A stretch of DNA of 64,000 nucleotides from Stenotrophomonas sp. MMGLT7 (GCF_021168555.1 NZ_JAJOZS010000014.1:49406-113405); one strand, 5' to 3'; shown: positions 50,065-60,755, counted from the stretch's first letter. Numbers and translations are program-made. The notes: generated by a model not told the origin, from the letters alone.

Positions 50065-51063
50065 TCAGCCGAGCATGCCGTGCTGGGCGACGCCGGCCGG
50101 CGGCCAGTTCTCCAGCTTCATGCCCAGGGAAAGGCCGCGCTGGGCGAGCACTTCCTTGATCTCGGTGAGCGACTTCTTGCCCAGGTTCGGGGTCTTGAGC
50201 AGCTCGACCTCGGTCTTCTGGATCAGGTCGCCGATGTAGTAGATGCTCTCGGCCTTCAGGCAGTTGGCCGAACGCACCGTCAGCTCCAGGTCGTCGATCG
50301 GGCGCAGCAGCACCGGATCCACGCCGCCGGTGGCCGGCTTGGGCGCACCGCGGTCGCGGTGGGTGAAGTCACCGAATACCGACAGCTGGTCGCTGAGGAT
50401 GTCGGCGGCGGTGCGCACGGCTTCCTCGGCATCGATCGTGCCGTTGGTCTCGATGTCCAGCACCAGCTTGTCCAGGTCGGTGCGCTGCTCGACGCGGGCG
50501 GCCTCGACCGAATAGGCGACGCGGCGGACTGGCGAGAACGAGGCGTCCAGCATCAGCCGGCCGATCGTGCGGGTCTCCTCGTCCGGGCGACGGCGCGCGG
50601 CCGCCGGCTGGTAGCCGAAGCCACGCTCGATCTTCAGGCGCATGTTCAGCGCCGCATCCTTGGTCAGATGGCAGATCACGTGATCGCCATTGAGGATCTC
50701 GACGTTGTGGTCGGTCTTGATGTCGGCGGCAGTGACCGTGCCCGGCCCCTGGCTGGACAGCGACAGCGTGGCGCTGTCGCCGCTGTGCATGCGGATGGCG
50801 ACATCCTTGAGGTTCAGCAGGACTTCCAGCACGTCCTCCTGCAGACCCTCGACCGTGGTGTACTCGTGCAGCACGCCGTCGATCTCGACCTCGGTGATGG
50901 CGAAGCCCGGGATCGAGGACAGCAGCACGCGGCGCAGGGCATTGCCCAGGGTGTGGCCATAACCGCGCTCCAAGGGCTCGATCACGACCTTGGCGCGGTT
51001 GTCGGTAAGGCGTTCGATCTGCGGACCGCGAGGGCGCAGAACCTGGTTGGCGGTAACCGTCAT
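50065..51063 (-). CDS. rpoA: RNA polymerase alpha subunit
   Basis: The 332-residue protein has the alpha N-terminal assembly domain ([20 protein letters not shown] region, residues 20-45) and the C-terminal DNA/activator-binding domain ([21 protein letters not shown] and [16 protein letters not shown]). It nucleates RNA polymerase assembly. ATG 51063 is the family start. It sits between rpsD and rplQ in the alpha operon; translation in many bacteria is repressed by S4, but no S4-binding fold is assigned here. Confidence 0.98.
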   Translation of the reverse strand: MTVTANQVLRPRGPQIERLTDNRAKVVIEPLERGYGHTLGNALRRVLLSSIPGFAITEVEIDGVLHEYTTVEGLQEDVLEVLLNLKDVAIRMHSGDSATLSLSSQGPGTVTAADIKTDHNVEILNGDHVICHLTKDAALNMRLKIERGFGYQPAAARRRPDEETRTIGRLMLDASFSPVRRVAYSVEAARVEQRTDLDKLVLDIETNGTIDAEEAVRTAADILSDQLSVFGDFTHRDRGAPKPATGGVDPVLLRPIDDLELTVRSANCLKAESIYYIGDLIQKTEVELLKTPNLGKKSLTEIKEVLAQRGLSLGMKLENWPPAGVAQHGMLG

Positions 51064-51117
51064 GTTGCGGGGTCTCCTGCGAACCTCCGGTGCGACCCGG
51101 AGGCTCTCCAATGTGAA

Positions 51118-51747
51118 TTACTTCGAATACAACTCGACGATCAGCGCTTCGTTGATGTCCGAAGGCAGGTCGGCGCGATCCGGCACGGCCTTGAACACGC
51201 CGCTGAACTTCTTCGAATCCACCTCGACCCACGACGGGTTCAGGTCGTGCTGCTCGGCCACGGTCAGGGCTTCCTGCACGCGCATCTGCTTCTGCGCCTT
51301 CTCGGACAGCTCGATCGCGTCGCCGGCCTTGACCTGGTACGAGGCCAGGTTCACCGACTTGCCGTTGACCAGCACGCCGCGGTGGCTGACCAGCTGGCGC
51401 GCGGCCGGACGGGTCACGGCGAAGCCCATGCGATAGACGACGTTGTCCAGGCGGGTTTCCAGCAGCTGCAGCAGGTTCTCGCCGGTGTTGCCCTTCTTGG
51501 TCGAGGCCTTCTTGTAGTAGTTGCGGAACTGGCGCTCCAGCAGGCCGTAGATACGCTTGACCTTCTGCTTCTCGCGCAGCTGGGTGGCGTAGTCGGACAG
51601 CTTGCCCTTGCGGGCGGTGGCGCCGTGCTGGCCGGGCTTCTGCTCCAGCTTGCACTTGGAGTCCAGCGCACGCGCCGGGCTCTTGAGGGAAAGATCGACG
51701 CCTTCGCGGCGGGCGAGCTTACAGGTAGGACCAATATAACGAGCCAT
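51118..51747 (-). CDS. rpsD: 30S ribosomal protein S4
   Basis: The 209-residue protein starts [21 protein letters not shown] and has an S4 RNA-binding domain ([21 protein letters not shown] region). S4 is a primary 16S rRNA binder and 30S assembly initiator. A zinc-binding Cys cluster is not present beyond Cys9 and Cys32, so this is the zinc-free form. It lies 14 bp after rpsK. Confidence 0.98.
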   Translation of the reverse strand: MARYIGPTCKLARREGVDLSLKSPARALDSKCKLEQKPGQHGATARKGKLSDYATQLREKQKVKRIYGLLERQFRNYYKKASTKKGNTGENLLQLLETRLDNVVYRMGFAVTRPAARQLVSHRGVLVNGKSVNLASYQVKAGDAIELSEKAQKQMRVQEALTVAEQHDLNPSWVEVDSKKFSGVFKAVPDRADLPSDINEALIVELYSK

Positions 51748-51761
51748 TTCTCTTCAGCTCC

Positions 51762-52154
51762 TCAGACGCGACGCTTCTTCGGCGGACGGCATCCGTTGTG
51801 CGGGATGGGCGTCACGTCGATGATGTTGATGATCTTGTAGCCGACGTTGTTCAACGAACGTACGGCCGACTCGCGGCCCGGACCCGGACCCTTGATACGC
51901 ACTTCCAGCGACTTCACGCCGTAGTCCAGCGCGGCGCGGCCGGCCTTCTCTGCGGCGACCTGGGCGGCGAACGGGGTCGACTTGCGCGAACCGCGGAAAC
52001 CCGCGCCGCCCGAAGTGGCCCACGACAGCGCGTTGCCCTGGCGGTCGGTGATGGTGACGATGGTGTTGTTGAAAGAAGCGTGGACGTGGGCGACGCCGTC
52101 GGTGATGACGCGCTTGATCTTCTTCTTGGTTTTAGCAGCAGCTGGCTTGGCCAT
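51762..52154 (-). CDS. rpsK: 30S ribosomal protein S11
   Basis: The 130-residue protein has [21 protein letters not shown] and the C-terminal [11 protein letters not shown], both standard S11. It forms the mRNA exit platform with S7. A lysine-rich N-terminal tail ([13 protein letters not shown]) precedes the fold. Spaced 12 bp from rpsM and 14 bp from rpsD. Confidence 0.98.
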   Translation of the reverse strand: MAKPAAAKTKKKIKRVITDGVAHVHASFNNTIVTITDRQGNALSWATSGGAGFRGSRKSTPFAAQVAAEKAGRAALDYGVKSLEVRIKGPGPGRESAVRSLNNVGYKIINIIDVTPIPHNGCRPPKKRRV

Positions 52155-52166
52155 GATATCTGTCCC

Positions 52167-52523
52167 TTACTTCCTGATCGCCTTGCGCGGGCCCTTGCGG
52201 GTGCGGGCGTTGGTACGGGTGCGCTGGCCGCGCAGCGGCAGGCCACGGCGGTGACGCAGGCCGCGGTAGCAGCCCAGGTCCATCAGACGCTTGATGGCGA
52301 TGCCGATTTCACGGCGCAGATCGCCCTCGACGATGTACTTGCCGATCTCCAGGCGCAGCCGTTCGATTTCCGGCTCCGACAGGTCGCGGATCTTGGTGGT
52401 CGAAGCCACGCCTGCGGCTTCGCAGACCTTCTTCGAGCGGGTACGGCCGATGCCGTAGATGCTTTGCAACCCGACCCAGACGTGCTTCTGGGCTGGCAGG
52501 TTGACGCCTGCAATACGCGCCAT
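52167..52523 (-). CDS. rpsM: 30S ribosomal protein S13
   Basis: The 118-residue protein starts [19 protein letters not shown] and has the C-terminal [19 protein letters not shown], contacting the P-site tRNA and 16S head. It opens the alpha operon. rpmJ (L36), which often lies just upstream, is absent from the 351-bp gap to secY. The ATG at 52523 is the family start; longer frames translate the leader. Confidence 0.98.
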   Translation of the reverse strand: MARIAGVNLPAQKHVWVGLQSIYGIGRTRSKKVCEAAGVASTTKIRDLSEPEIERLRLEIGKYIVEGDLRREIGIAIKRLMDLGCYRGLRHRRGLPLRGQRTRTNARTRKGPRKAIRK

Positions 52524-52605
52524 GACGCGGTTCTCCAACTGAGTGATGGCCCGACAGCGCACACACGGCGCCATCCGGCAGGATGGATCAAAAAGTGAAC
52601 TTTGA

Positions 52606-52634
52606 ATTGTAGCAAGGTCTCGGGTTACTTGGAA
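52606..52634 (-). promoter_or_regulatory. Probable alpha operon promoter
   Basis: On the minus strand TACAAT (plus 52606-52611) with TTCCAA 17 bp upstream (plus 52629-52634) gives a plausible sigma-70 promoter and a leader of roughly 75 nt before rpsM. It lies in the long 351-bp secY-rpsM gap (52524-52874), which otherwise holds no gene. Confidence 0.55.
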
Positions 52635-52874
52635 GCCCATGGAACATTCAAGTTCCACGGACCCGGCATGGGGAGTGTGCCCATGCTCCGGCGCCGGATG
52701 TCGTTGGTCCGCGAAGGCCATGTCGCCCTTGCGGTCCGCCCGCGCTACTCCAGCGCAGGACCACTCCACCACACCCGCGCACGAGACCGCTGCACGGGCC
52801 GCCCTTCATTTCGGAAGGACAGGCTTCCGGGAACCGGAAGCGCCTTCACATCAGGAAGCTCGAATTGTAACAGG

Positions 52875-54227
52875 TCAGTTGCGGGCGAAGCCGCCGCGCG
52901 AACCGCCCTTGAGGTTGGCCTTCTTCAGCAGGCTCTCGTACTGGTGCGACATCAGGTGCGCCTGGATCTGCGCGATGAAGTCCATCACCACCACCACCGC
53001 GATCAGCAGCGACGTACCGCCGAAGTAGAACGAGGCACCCATCTGCGTGCGCAGCACTTCCGGCAGCAGGCACACGATCACCAGGTACACCGAACCGGCC
53101 GCGGTCAGCCGCGTCAGCACGCCGTCGACGTAGTCGGCGGTCGCCTTGCCCGGACGGATACCCGGGATCAGCGCACCCGACTTCTTCAGGTTGTCGGCGG
53201 TTTCCTGCGAGTTGAACACCAACGCGGTATAGAAGAACGCGAAACCCACGATCAGCCCCGCGAACACGATCATGTGCAGCGGCTCGCCCGGGCCCAGGGC
53301 ATTGGCGATGCGCTGCAGCCAGGTGGCCGAGGTCGCCTGGCCCGACCACATCGACAGCGTGGCCGGGAACGCCAGGATGCTGGAAGCGAAGATCGGCGGA
53401 ATCACGCCGGCCATGTTCAGCTTGAGCGGCAGGAACGAGGTCTGGTTCATGTACGCGCTGCGGCCGCCCTGGCGGCGCGCGTAGTTCACCGTGATTCGCC
53501 GCTGCCCGCGTTCGACGAACACCACGAACGCGGTGAAGGCCAGCACCGTGATCACGATCAGCAGCAGCGCGATGAAGCTCAGCTCGCCGTCGCGGAAGCG
53601 CTCGACCGTGGAGATCACCGCGCTCGGCAGGCCGGCGACGATGCCGGCGAAGATGATCAGCGACACACCGTTGCCGATGCCGCGCTCGGTGACCTGCTCG
53701 CCGACCCACATCAGGAAGATCGTGCCGGCCGTCAGCGCCACCACCGCGGTGAGCACGAAGCCCATGCCCGGCGCGTACACCACCGGGGCGCCGCCCGGAG
53801 AGGTCTGTCCCTGCAGCGCGAGGGCGATGCTGCCGCCCTGCACCACCGCCAGCAGCACCGCGCCCAGGCGCGAGTACTGGGTGATCTTGCGCCGGCCGGA
53901 CTCGCCTTCCTTCTGCATCGCCTTCAGCGACGGGAAGATGTGCACCGCCAGCTGCATCACGATCGACGCGGAGATGTACGGCATCACGTTCAGCGCGAAG
54001 ATGCTGAAGCGATGCAGGGCGCCACCGGAGAACATGTTGAACATGTCGACGATGCCGCCCTGGTTCTGCATCAGCGCAAGCATGGCATCGGGATTGACGC
54101 CCGGCACCGGCACGTAGCAGCCGATGCGGTAGACGATCAACGCCCCGAGGACGAACAGCAGACGCTGGCGAAGTTCAGTGAACTTGCCGGCGCCTGCAGC
54201 GAGATTTCCGATGCCAGCTTGCGCCAT
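52875..54227 (-). CDS. secY: Protein translocase subunit SecY
   Basis: The 450-residue protein has ten predicted helices. Typical segments include [32 protein letters not shown], the plug/pore region, [11 protein letters not shown]-like [19 protein letters not shown] and [20 protein letters not shown]. It forms the Sec channel with SecE and SecG. The start is ATG 54227 ([14 protein letters not shown]); the longer frame overlaps rplO and is rejected. It closes the spc operon, 7 bp after rplO. Confidence 0.97.
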   Translation of the reverse strand: MAQAGIGNLAAGAGKFTELRQRLLFVLGALIVYRIGCYVPVPGVNPDAMLALMQNQGGIVDMFNMFSGGALHRFSIFALNVMPYISASIVMQLAVHIFPSLKAMQKEGESGRRKITQYSRLGAVLLAVVQGGSIALALQGQTSPGGAPVVYAPGMGFVLTAVVALTAGTIFLMWVGEQVTERGIGNGVSLIIFAGIVAGLPSAVISTVERFRDGELSFIALLLIVITVLAFTAFVVFVERGQRRITVNYARRQGGRSAYMNQTSFLPLKLNMAGVIPPIFASSILAFPATLSMWSGQATSATWLQRIANALGPGEPLHMIVFAGLIVGFAFFYTALVFNSQETADNLKKSGALIPGIRPGKATADYVDGVLTRLTAAGSVYLVIVCLLPEVLRTQMGASFYFGGTSLLIAVVVVMDFIAQIQAHLMSHQYESLLKKANLKGGSRGGFARN

Positions 54228-54234
54228 CTTGCTA

Positions 54235-54678
54235 TTACTCCTGCACGCTGCCGCCGGCAGCTTCGATCGCGGCCTTGGCACCGGCCGTGGCGGCCACGCC
54301 CTTGAGCACGAACGCCTTGGTCAGCTCGCCCTTCTTGACGATCTTGGCCTTCTTGGCGCTGGTCGGGACCAGCTTGGCCGCACGCAGCGCGGCGAAGTCG
54401 ATCTCGCCGGCATCCAGCTTGTCGAGCTGGTAGGACAGCACCTCGGCGGTGTCCTTGGCGATCTTGGAACGGAAGCCGATCTTCGGCAGACGGCGCTGCA
54501 TCGGGGTCTGGCCGCCTTCGAAGCCGGCCTTGATCTTGCCGCCACCCTTGCGGGCGAACGAACCCTTGTGGCCGCGGCCGGCGGTCTTGCCCAGGCCGGA
54601 GCCGATGCCGCGACCGACGCGGGTACGCTCGGTACGGGCGCCGTCGGCGGGCTTGAGGTCATTGAGACGCAGAGTCAT
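54235..54678 (-). CDS. rplO: 50S ribosomal protein L15
   Basis: The 147-residue protein starts [20 protein letters not shown] with the flexible Gly-rich [19 protein letters not shown] arm and the [12 protein letters not shown] motif. It is a late 50S assembly protein. Six bases separate it from rpmD. Confidence 0.98.
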   Translation of the reverse strand: MTLRLNDLKPADGARTERTRVGRGIGSGLGKTAGRGHKGSFARKGGGKIKAGFEGGQTPMQRRLPKIGFRSKIAKDTAEVLSYQLDKLDAGEIDFAALRAAKLVPTSAKKAKIVKKGELTKAFVLKGVAATAGAKAAIEAAGGSVQE

Positions 54679-54684
54679 GGTCGA

Positions 54685-54876
54685 TTACTCCTCAACCTGG
54701 ACGAGGTACTGAACCTTGTTGATCAGACCGCGCACCTGCGGGCTGTCCTTCAGTTCACGCACATCGTTGAGCTTGTTCAGGCCCAGCGCACGCACCGACA
54801 GGCGATGACGCGACTGGGTTCCACGCAGGCCACGCACCAGGCGGACCTTCACCGTCTTGTTGGACTCATTAGCCAT
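54685..54876 (-). CDS. rpmD: 50S ribosomal protein L30
   Basis: The 63-residue protein ([19 protein letters not shown] near its start) is a standard short bacterial L30. Its start overlaps the rpsE stop by 8 bp, implying coupled translation. It binds 23S domain II/III near 5S rRNA. Confidence 0.97.
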   Translation of the reverse strand: MANESNKTVKVRLVRGLRGTQSRHRLSVRALGLNKLNDVRELKDSPQVRGLINKVQYLVQVEE

Positions 54877-55411
54877 GGTTGAGTTCCTCCACCTTCTTGC
54901 CGCGCTTGGCCGCGATCCGCTCAGGCGACTGCATCTCGACCAGGCCGCGCAGCGTGGCGCGCACCAGGTTGATCGGGTTGCGCGAGCCGACCGCCTTGGC
55001 CAGCACGTTCTTCACGCCAACCGCTTCCAGCACGGCGCGCATCGCACCGCCGGCGATCACGCCGGTACCTTCCGAAGCCGGCTTCATGAACACGCGCGCC
55101 GCGCCGTGGCCGGCCTTGACCTCGTGCCACAGGGTGCCGTTGTTCAGGTCGATGTTGGCCATGCCCTTGCGGGCGTGCTCCATCGACTTCTGGATGGCGA
55201 CCGGCACTTCGCGCGCCTTGCCGTAACCGAAGCCGACCTTGCCGGCGCCGTCGCCCACCACCGTCAGCGCGGTGAAGGTGAACTGGCGACCGCCCTTGAC
55301 CGTCTTGCTGACGCGGTTGACCGCGACCAGCTTCTCGATCATGCCGTCGTCTACTTTCTCTTCGCGGTTGCGGTCGCGATCACGACCCCGCGGTGCACGC
55401 TCTTCTGCCAT
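54869..55411 (-). CDS. rpsE: 30S ribosomal protein S5
   Basis: The 180-residue protein has a charged N-terminal tail ([16 protein letters not shown]) and then the S5 RNA-binding region ([21 protein letters not shown]) and [18 protein letters not shown]5 influences decoding accuracy and is a classic site of spectinomycin-resistance mutations near the [11 protein letters not shown] loop; that loop looks wild-type. ATG 55411. A 152-bp spacer precedes it. Confidence 0.97.
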   Translation of the reverse strand: MAEERAPRGRDRDRNREEKVDDGMIEKLVAVNRVSKTVKGGRQFTFTALTVVGDGAGKVGFGYGKAREVPVAIQKSMEHARKGMANIDLNNGTLWHEVKAGHGAARVFMKPASEGTGVIAGGAMRAVLEAVGVKNVLAKAVGSRNPINLVRATLRGLVEMQSPERIAAKRGKKVEELNHG

Positions 55412-55563
55412 GTTGATTCCTTGAGTTGTCGGATATGTACGGCTCGGGCCGCTTATGGTTGTGAATGACCACGGTGCCGCGAACGCCACTTCAGAAGAGT
55501 GGCGCCGCCCGATGCGGCCCGCATCGGCAGGGCGCGGCGCGGACATGGCCCGCGCCGACAGGA

Positions 55564-55923
55564 TCAGAACTGCAGGCCACCCTCGCGGGCGGCGTCGGCC
55601 AGCGCCTTGACGCGGCCGTGGTAGCGATAGCCCGAGCGGTCGAAGGCGACCTTCTCGATGCCCGCGGCCTTGGCGCGCTCGGCGATCAGCTTGCCGACCT
55701 TGGCGGCGGCGTCGCTGTTCTTGCCGTTCTTCAGGCCTTCCTTGACGTCGGCCTGCAGGGTGTTCGCCGCGGCGATCACCTTGGCGCCGTCGGCGGTGAA
55801 GACCTGCGCATACAGGTGCTGGCCGGTGCGCAGCACCGAAAGGCGCGGCACGCCCAGCTCGCGGATATGCGCACGGGTCGACTTGGCGCGACGCAGACGG
55901 GCGATGTTCTTGTTGATGCTCAT
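55564..55923 (-). CDS. rplR: 50S ribosomal protein L18
   Basis: The 119-residue protein ([16 protein letters not shown] near the start, [22 protein letters not shown] at the end) is the 5S rRNA-binding L18. ATG 55923. Unusually long gaps flank it (96 bp to rplF, 152 bp to rpsE). Confidence 0.97.
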   Translation of the reverse strand: MSINKNIARLRRAKSTRAHIRELGVPRLSVLRTGQHLYAQVFTADGAKVIAAANTLQADVKEGLKNGKNSDAAAKVGKLIAERAKAAGIEKVAFDRSGYRYHGRVKALADAAREGGLQF

Positions 55924-55978
55924 GGTATGTGTCCTACGGAAGCGGATCGACTTTGGGCTGGATACCACCTGTTGGATC

Positions 55979-55998
55979 CCCGGCCATGGATGGCCGGG
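55979..55998 (-). other. Hairpin in the rplF-rplR spacer
   Basis: CCCGGCCAT-GG-ATGGCCGGG is a perfect 9-bp stem in the 96-bp gap. No T-tract follows. It may shape mRNA stability between rplF and rplR. Confidence 0.5.
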
Positions 55999-56019
55999 CT
56001 CCTGGCAGAGGGACCTGCC

Positions 56020-56547
56020 TTATGCCTTCTTGGCTTCCTTGCGAATGATGACTTCACCGGCGTACTTGACGCCCTTGCCCTTGTACGGCTCCGGCGGACG
56101 GAAACCGCGGATCTTGGCGGCAACCTCGCCGACGCGCTGCTTGTCGGCGCCCTGCACCACGACCTCGGTCTGGCTCGGCGTGGTGATGGTGATGCCTTCC
56201 GGCGCCGGGAACACGACCGGGTGCGAGAAACCGAGCGCCAGGCTCAGGTCCTTGCCCTGCATCGAGGCGCGGTAGCCGACGCCGACCAGCTCGAGCTTGC
56301 GCTCGAAGCCCTCGGTGACGCCGTGCACCATGTTGAACAGGATCGCGCGGACGGTGCCGGTGATGGCGATGTCGGCAGGATCGTTCGCCGACAGCGTGGC
56401 AACGCCGTTCTCGATATTGATTTCGACGCCGGCCGGCTTGGGCAGCGACAGCGTGCCCTTCGGGCCCTTGACGCTGACCAGCTCGGGCTGGACGTTCAGT
56501 TCGACACCCTTCGGCAGGGAAATCGGCTTCTTGGCTACGCGGGACAT
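56020..56547 (-). CDS. rplF: 50S ribosomal protein L6
   Basis: The 175-residue protein starts [19 protein letters not shown] and ends with the signature [21 protein letters not shown], typical of L6. It binds 23S domain VI near the sarcin-ricin loop. 14 bp follow rpsH. Confidence 0.98.
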   Translation of the reverse strand: MSRVAKKPISLPKGVELNVQPELVSVKGPKGTLSLPKPAGVEINIENGVATLSANDPADIAITGTVRAILFNMVHGVTEGFERKLELVGVGYRASMQGKDLSLALGFSHPVVFPAPEGITITTPSQTEVVVQGADKQRVGEVAAKIRGFRPPEPYKGKGVKYAGEVIIRKEAKKA

Positions 56548-56561
56548 GTCTTACTCCTCCC

Positions 56562-56960
56562 TTAGGCCACGAAGCACAGGACTTCGCCACCGACGCCGGC
56601 CTGACGGGCCTGCGCATCGGTCATGATGCCCTTGGACGTGGAAATGATGGCAACGCCCAGACCACCCATGACCTTGGGCAGCTCGGTCTTGCCGCGATAC
56701 TGGCGCAGGCCCGAACGCGAAACGCGCTTGAGCGTCTCGATGACCGGACGGCCCTCGAAATACTTCAGCACGATCTCGAGCTCGGCCTTGTTGTTCTCGA
56801 TCGGGGTGACGCGCAGGTCGGTGATGTAGCCTTCGGCCTTCAGCACCTCGGCGATCGAAACCTTGATCTTGGAGGACGGCAGTTTCACCGTCGGCTTGCC
56901 AACCGCGGCCGCATTCTTGATGCGGACCAGCAGGTCGGCGATGGGATCAGTCATGCTCAT
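56562..56960 (-). CDS. rpsH: 30S ribosomal protein S8
   Basis: The 132-residue protein starts [17 protein letters not shown] and ends [13 protein letters not shown], both S8 signatures. S8 binds 16S helix 21 and in E. coli represses the spc operon at the rplE start; whether that site exists here was not established. The start is ATG 56960 or the ATG two codons later. A 214-bp gap separates it from rpsN. Confidence 0.97.
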   Translation of the reverse strand: MSMTDPIADLLVRIKNAAAVGKPTVKLPSSKIKVSIAEVLKAEGYITDLRVTPIENNKAELEIVLKYFEGRPVIETLKRVSRSGLRQYRGKTELPKVMGGLGVAIISTSKGIMTDAQARQAGVGGEVLCFVA

Positions 56961-57076
56961 AGTGAGTACCTTTGAGTGCACCGATATCCGCTTTCGCGAA
57001 AATCTCGTGTTGTCCTGGTGAGGCCAGGGCCTGTTGCCACAACCGCCGGACGCGCGCGGCGCCGGCAAGGGGCGGC

Positions 57077-57082
57077 ATTATA
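57077..57082 (-). promoter_or_regulatory. TATAAT box in the rpsN-rpsH gap
   Basis: On the minus strand a perfect TATAAT lies about 117 bp upstream of rpsH. No -35 match is visible at the right distance. It may mark an internal promoter in the long gap 56961-57174. Confidence 0.3.
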
Positions 57083-57120
57083 CGGCAAAGAAGCCCGGTG
57101 TGCGCCGGACTTCCTGCCAT

Positions 57121-57139
57121 GAAGTGGAGGCTCCACTTC
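57121..57139 (-). other. Hairpin after rpsN
   Basis: GAAGTGGA-N3-TCCACTTC is a perfect 8-bp stem 35 bp beyond the rpsN stop, next to a second CTCCCGG/CCGGGAG stem at 57144-57163. These may retard or protect the transcript in the 214-bp spacer. Confidence 0.5.
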
Positions 57140-57174
57140 GACGCCTCCCGGACGGGCCGGGAGCCGCTGTTCCT

Positions 57175-57480
57175 TTACCAGCTGGCCTTGTGCAGGCCCG
57201 GCACGTCGCCACGCATGGTGGCTTCGCGCAGCTTGTTGCGGCCCAGGCCGAACTTGCGGTAGACGCCGCGCGGGCGGCCCGACAGTTCGCAGCGGTTGCG
57301 CTGGCGGCTCGGCGAGGAGTCGCGCGGCAGCTTGGACAGCTTGGTCACGGCCTCGGCCTTCTCGTCATACGAGGCGGTCGGGCTGATGACGATCTTCTTC
57401 AGCGCCTCGCGCTTGTCGGCGTACTTCTTGGCCAGCTTCTTCCGCTTGATGTCGCGGTTGACCATGGAGGTCTTTGCCAT
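57175..57480 (-). CDS. rpsN: 30S ribosomal protein S14
   Basis: The 101-residue protein has [21 protein letters not shown] and lacks the CxxC pairs of the short zinc form, so it is the long zinc-independent S14. It is needed for late 30S head assembly. 18 bp separate it from rplE. Confidence 0.98.
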   Translation of the reverse strand: MAKTSMVNRDIKRKKLAKKYADKREALKKIVISPTASYDEKAEAVTKLSKLPRDSSPSRQRNRCELSGRPRGVYRKFGLGRNKLREATMRGDVPGLHKASW

Positions 57481-57498
57481 TGTGGTTTCCTCGACGAA

Positions 57499-58041
57499 TC
57501 AGTTGCGGAAGGGGAACTTGAACGCCTCGAGCAGCGCCTTGGCTTCGGCGTCGGTCTTGGCGGTCGTGGTGATGGCGATATCCATGCCGCGGATCGCGTC
57601 GACCTGGTCGAAGTCGATCTCCGGGAAGATGATCTGTTCCTTCACGCCCATGTTGAAGTTGCCGCGGCCGTCGAACGAACGGCCGGAGATACCGCGGAAG
57701 TCGCGCACGCGCGGCAGCGAGATATTGATCAGGCGGTCCAGGAACTCGTACATCTTGCCGCGGCGCAGCGTGGTCTTGCAGCCGATCGGCCAGCCGTCGC
57801 GGATCTTGAACGAAGCCACCGAGACGCGCGACTTGGTCACGATCGGCTTCTGGCCGGCGATCTTGGCCATGTCGGCCACGGCGTTCTCAAGGATCTTCTT
57901 GTTGGTGGCGGCCTCGCCCACGCCCATGTTGAGCGTGACCTTGACCAGCTTGGGCACTTCCATCGGATTGGTGTAGCCGAACTTCTTCATCAGAGCCGGC
58001 ACCACTTCTTCCTGGTAAATCTTTTCGAGACGGGAGGTCAT
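57499..58041 (-). CDS. rplE: 50S ribosomal protein L5
   Basis: The 180-residue protein starts [20 protein letters not shown] and has [10 protein letters not shown] and [12 protein letters not shown]5 binds 5S rRNA and contacts P-site tRNA. ATG start at 58041, 11 bp after rplX. Confidence 0.98.
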   Translation of the reverse strand: MTSRLEKIYQEEVVPALMKKFGYTNPMEVPKLVKVTLNMGVGEAATNKKILENAVADMAKIAGQKPIVTKSRVSVASFKIRDGWPIGCKTTLRRGKMYEFLDRLINISLPRVRDFRGISGRSFDGRGNFNMGVKEQIIFPEIDFDQVDAIRGMDIAITTTAKTDAEAKALLEAFKFPFRN

Positions 58042-58052
58042 CAGATCATTCC

Positions 58053-58370
58053 TCAGGCGTCGAGCGCCTCACCGCTGGAGCGGAACACACGCAGTTTGCG
58101 TCCATCCTCCAGCACCTTGAAGCCAACGCGCTCGCCCTTGCCCGTCGCCGGGTTCAGCAGTGCCACGTTGGAGATATGGATCGAAGCTTCACGCTCGACC
58201 ACGCCGCCGGCAACACCTGCCTGCGGGTTCGGCTTGGTGTGGCGCTTGACGATGTTGACGTTGGACACGACCACGCGGTCGCCGTCCACACGCACCACAT
58301 CACCCTGCTTGCCCTTGTCCTTGCCGGTGATTACGACGACCTGGTCGCCCTTCTTGATACGGTTAGCCAT
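58053..58370 (-). CDS. rplX: 50S ribosomal protein L24
   Basis: The 105-residue protein has the KOW motif near its start ([20 protein letters not shown]) and [14 protein letters not shown]24 is an early 50S assembly initiator at the tunnel exit. 15 bp after rplN. Confidence 0.98.
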   Translation of the reverse strand: MANRIKKGDQVVVITGKDKGKQGDVVRVDGDRVVVSNVNIVKRHTKPNPQAGVAGGVVEREASIHISNVALLNPATGKGERVGFKVLEDGRKLRVFRSSGEALDA

Positions 58371-58385
58371 GTTTGTGTCCTCAGC

Positions 58386-58754
58386 TCACAGCACTTCGGG
58401 AGCGAGCGAGACGATCTTCATGAACTTCTCGGAACGCAGTTCACGGGTGACCGGCCCAAAGATGCGGGTGCCGATCGGCTCCTGCTTGTTGTTCAGCAGC
58501 ACGGCGGCGTTGCCGTCGAAGCGGATCAGCGATCCGTCCGGACGACGCACACCCTTGCGGGTACGCACCACGACGGCGTCGTAGACCTCGCCCTTCTTGA
58601 CCTTGCCACGCGGGATCGCGTCCTTGACGGTCACCTTGATGATGTCGCCGATGCCGGCGTAACGGCGCTTGGAGCCGCCCAGCACCTTGATGCACATCAG
58701 TTCCTTGGCGCCGGAATTGTCGGCGGCGTCAAGGTAGCTCTGCATCTGGATCAT
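58386..58754 (-). CDS. rplN: 50S ribosomal protein L14
   Basis: The 122-residue protein ([20 protein letters not shown] at the start) is fully standard L14, at the subunit interface. It opens the spc operon, 14 bp after rpsQ, so no separate spc promoter space exists and the S10 and spc units are probably co-transcribed. Confidence 0.98.
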   Translation of the reverse strand: MIQMQSYLDAADNSGAKELMCIKVLGGSKRRYAGIGDIIKVTVKDAIPRGKVKKGEVYDAVVVRTRKGVRRPDGSLIRFDGNAAVLLNNKQEPIGTRIFGPVTRELRSEKFMKIVSLAPEVL

Positions 58755-58768
58755 GATTCAGATCTCCC

Positions 58769-59038
58769 TTACTCGGCCGCGCGGGTGACGATTTCCACCA
58801 CGCGCCAGTTCTTGGTCTTGGACAGCGGGGCGATCTCCGTCACGCGGACGACATCGCCTTCGTTACAGGCGTTGTCGCCGTCATGGGCGTGCAGCTTGGT
58901 CGAGCGCTTGATGTACTTGCCGTACAGCGGGTGCTTGACCTGACGCTCGACCAGGACGGTAACCGTCTTGTCCATCTTGTTGCTGACGACACGGCCTTCG
59001 ACCGTGCGCAGCGCATTGCTTTCGTTGTTCTCGCTCAT
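58769..59038 (-). CDS. rpsQ: 30S ribosomal protein S17
   Basis: The 89-residue OB-fold protein has [20 protein letters not shown] and [17 protein letters not shown], standard S17. It is last in the S10 operon. Its N-terminus is slightly extended and acidic ([10 protein letters not shown]). Confidence 0.98.
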   Translation of the reverse strand: MSENNESNALRTVEGRVVSNKMDKTVTVLVERQVKHPLYGKYIKRSTKLHAHDGDNACNEGDVVRVTEIAPLSKTKNWRVVEIVTRAAE

Positions 59039-59049
59039 CGCGGCGGTCC

Positions 59050-59235
59050 TTACTTGGTGCTGCCGAGCAGGGTCTTGACGCGAGCGATCTCGCGGCGTAC
59101 CCGGCGGGTTTCGTGGGTCTTCGGCAGCTGGCCGGTGACCTGCTGCATGCGCAGGGAGAACTGCTCCTTGCGCAGGTCGGTCAGGTGGGCCTTCAGATCG
59201 TCAGCCGACTTCTCGCGGAGTTGTTTGATGTCCAT
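59050..59235 (-). CDS. rpmC: 50S ribosomal protein L29
   Basis: The 61-residue helical protein ([18 protein letters not shown] at the start) is standard L29, at the exit tunnel where chaperones dock. Its start codon overlaps the rplP stop by one base, so translation is coupled. Confidence 0.97.
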   Translation of the reverse strand: MDIKQLREKSADDLKAHLTDLRKEQFSLRMQQVTGQLPKTHETRRVRREIARVKTLLGSTK

Positions 59236-59648
59236 CAGCGCACCGTCCGGGTCACGAAAGTGGTGGTCACCGAAAGCTTGGCAGCGGCCAGGCGGAACGC
59301 CTCGCGTGCCACGTCCTCGGGGACGCCCTCGATTTCATAGATCATGCGGCCCGGCTGGATCTGCGCGACCCAGTACTCGACGTTGCCCTTACCCGAACCC
59401 ATTCGCACTTCGATGGGCTTCTTGGTGATGGGCTTGTCGGGGAACACGCGGATCCACATCTTGCCGCCGCGCTTGACGTAGCGGCTGATCGAGCGGCGGG
59501 CCGCCTCGATCTGGCGCGCGGTCAGCTGGCCGTGCGCGGTGGCCTTCAGTCCGTACTCGCCGAAACTGACGGCGTTGCCGCTCCAGCTCAGGCCGTCGTT
59601 GCGGCCCTTGTGCATCTTGCGATATTTGGTTCGCTTGGGTTGCAACAT
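59235..59648 (-). CDS. rplP: 50S ribosomal protein L16
   Basis: The 137-residue protein starts [19 protein letters not shown] and has [19 protein letters not shown], typical L16, which helps place tRNA in the A site. The Arg hydroxylated by YcfD in E. coli lies in the conserved GRNDG[12 protein letters not shown] region and is retained. Confidence 0.98.
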   Translation of the reverse strand: MLQPKRTKYRKMHKGRNDGLSWSGNAVSFGEYGLKATAHGQLTARQIEAARRSISRYVKRGGKMWIRVFPDKPITKKPIEVRMGSGKGNVEYWVAQIQPGRMIYEIEGVPEDVAREAFRLAAAKLSVTTTFVTRTVR

Positions 59649-59653
59649 TGCCG

Positions 59654-60388
59654 TTACCTCGCTTCACGAGCCGGACGCGACGGACGGTCACCACGGTCGC
59701 CGCGATCATGGCGATCGCCGCGCGGGGAGTCGTCCTGCTTTTCCTGGCCAACCTGGGAGAAATCGAAGATCTCGCCCTTGTAGATCCACACCTTGATGCC
59801 GATGATGCCGTAGGTCGTCTTGGCTTCGGCGAAGCCATAGTCGATGTCGGCACGCAGCGTGTGCAGCGGCACGCGACCCTCGCGGTACCACTCCGAACGG
59901 GCGATTTCCGCACCGTTGAGGCGGCCTGCGACGTTGATCTTGATGCCGAGCGCGCCCTGGCGCATCGCGTTGCCGACCGAACGCTTCATCGCGCGGCGGA
60001 ACATGATGCGGCGCTCCAGCTGCTGCGCGATCGACTCGGCGACCAGCTGCGCGTCCAGTTCGGGACGGCGCACCTCGGTGACGTTGATGTGCGCCGGGAC
60101 GCCCATCATCGCGCTCACTTCCTTGCGCAGCTTCTCGATGTCCTCACCGCGCTTGCCGATCACCACGCCCGGGCGGGCGGTGTGGATCGTCACGCGCGCG
60201 GTCTTGGCCGGACGCTCGATCAGGATCTTGCTGATGCCGGCCTGAGCCAGCTTCTTGCGCAGCATTTCGCGAACCTTGAGGTCGGCCGCCAGGTAACCGG
60301 CGAACTCGCCCTTGTTGGCGTACCACTTGGAATTCCAGTCCTTGGCGATACCCAGGCGGATTCCAATCGGATGAACTTTATGACCCAT
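59654..60388 (-). CDS. rpsC: 30S ribosomal protein S3
   Basis: The 244-residue protein starts [20 protein letters not shown] and has the KH domain ([17 protein letters not shown]). It forms the mRNA entry helicase with S4 and S5. The C-terminal 30 residues are an Asp/Arg-rich low-complexity tail ([17 protein letters not shown]) that extends beyond the E. coli protein. Confidence 0.98.
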   Translation of the reverse strand: MGHKVHPIGIRLGIAKDWNSKWYANKGEFAGYLAADLKVREMLRKKLAQAGISKILIERPAKTARVTIHTARPGVVIGKRGEDIEKLRKEVSAMMGVPAHINVTEVRRPELDAQLVAESIAQQLERRIMFRRAMKRSVGNAMRQGALGIKINVAGRLNGAEIARSEWYREGRVPLHTLRADIDYGFAEAKTTYGIIGIKVWIYKGEIFDFSQVGQEKQDDSPRGDRHDRGDRGDRPSRPAREAR

Positions 60389-60406
60389 CGTCTTTTCCTT
60401 TCCGCT

Positions 60407-60742
60407 TTACTTGCCGGCGCCCACAACCACAGTGATGTGGCTGGTGCGCTTGAGGATGCGGGTACCGCGGCCTTTCGCCCGCGCCATGAAACGCTTCAGG
60501 GTCGGACCTTCATCAACCATGATGGTCTTGACCTTCAGCTCGTCGACATCGGCGCCCTGATTGTTCTCGGCATTGGCGATCGCCGACTCCACCACCTTCT
60601 TGATCAGGTGGGCAGCCTTCTTGTCCGAGAACTTCAGCAGGTTGACCGCACGCTCGGCGGGCAGCCCACGCACCTGGTCAGCGACCAGGCGGGCCTTCTG
60701 CGGGGAGATGCGCGCGGTGCGCAGGATTGCTTTCGCTTCCAT
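60407..60742 (-). CDS. rplV: 50S ribosomal protein L22
   Basis: The 111-residue protein starts [19 protein letters not shown], with the tunnel-loop [17 protein letters not shown] end. L22 lines the exit tunnel and its loop is a site of macrolide-resistance changes; none is evident. ATG 60742 is preferred over an ATG two codons upstream because the GGGAG Shine-Dalgarno is better spaced. Confidence 0.97.
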   Translation of the reverse strand: MEAKAILRTARISPQKARLVADQVRGLPAERAVNLLKFSDKKAAHLIKKVVESAIANAENNQGADVDELKVKTIMVDEGPTLKRFMARAKGRGTRILKRTSHITVVVGAGK

Positions 60743-60755
60743 CGTCATCTCTCCC

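Noticed and set aside
49853-50239. Plus-strand open frame in the rpoA-rplQ spacer
   Set aside because: It overlaps the rpoA 3' end in antisense and covers the hairpin; there is no similarity to a known protein.
52524-52874. rpmJ (L36) in the secY-rpsM gap
   Set aside because: No 37-41 codon frame with the basic N-terminus and Cys/His ligands of L36 was found on the minus strand.
52602-54305. 567-residue plus-strand open frame opposite secY
   Set aside because: Antisense shadow of secY with His/Arg/Gln-rich low complexity.
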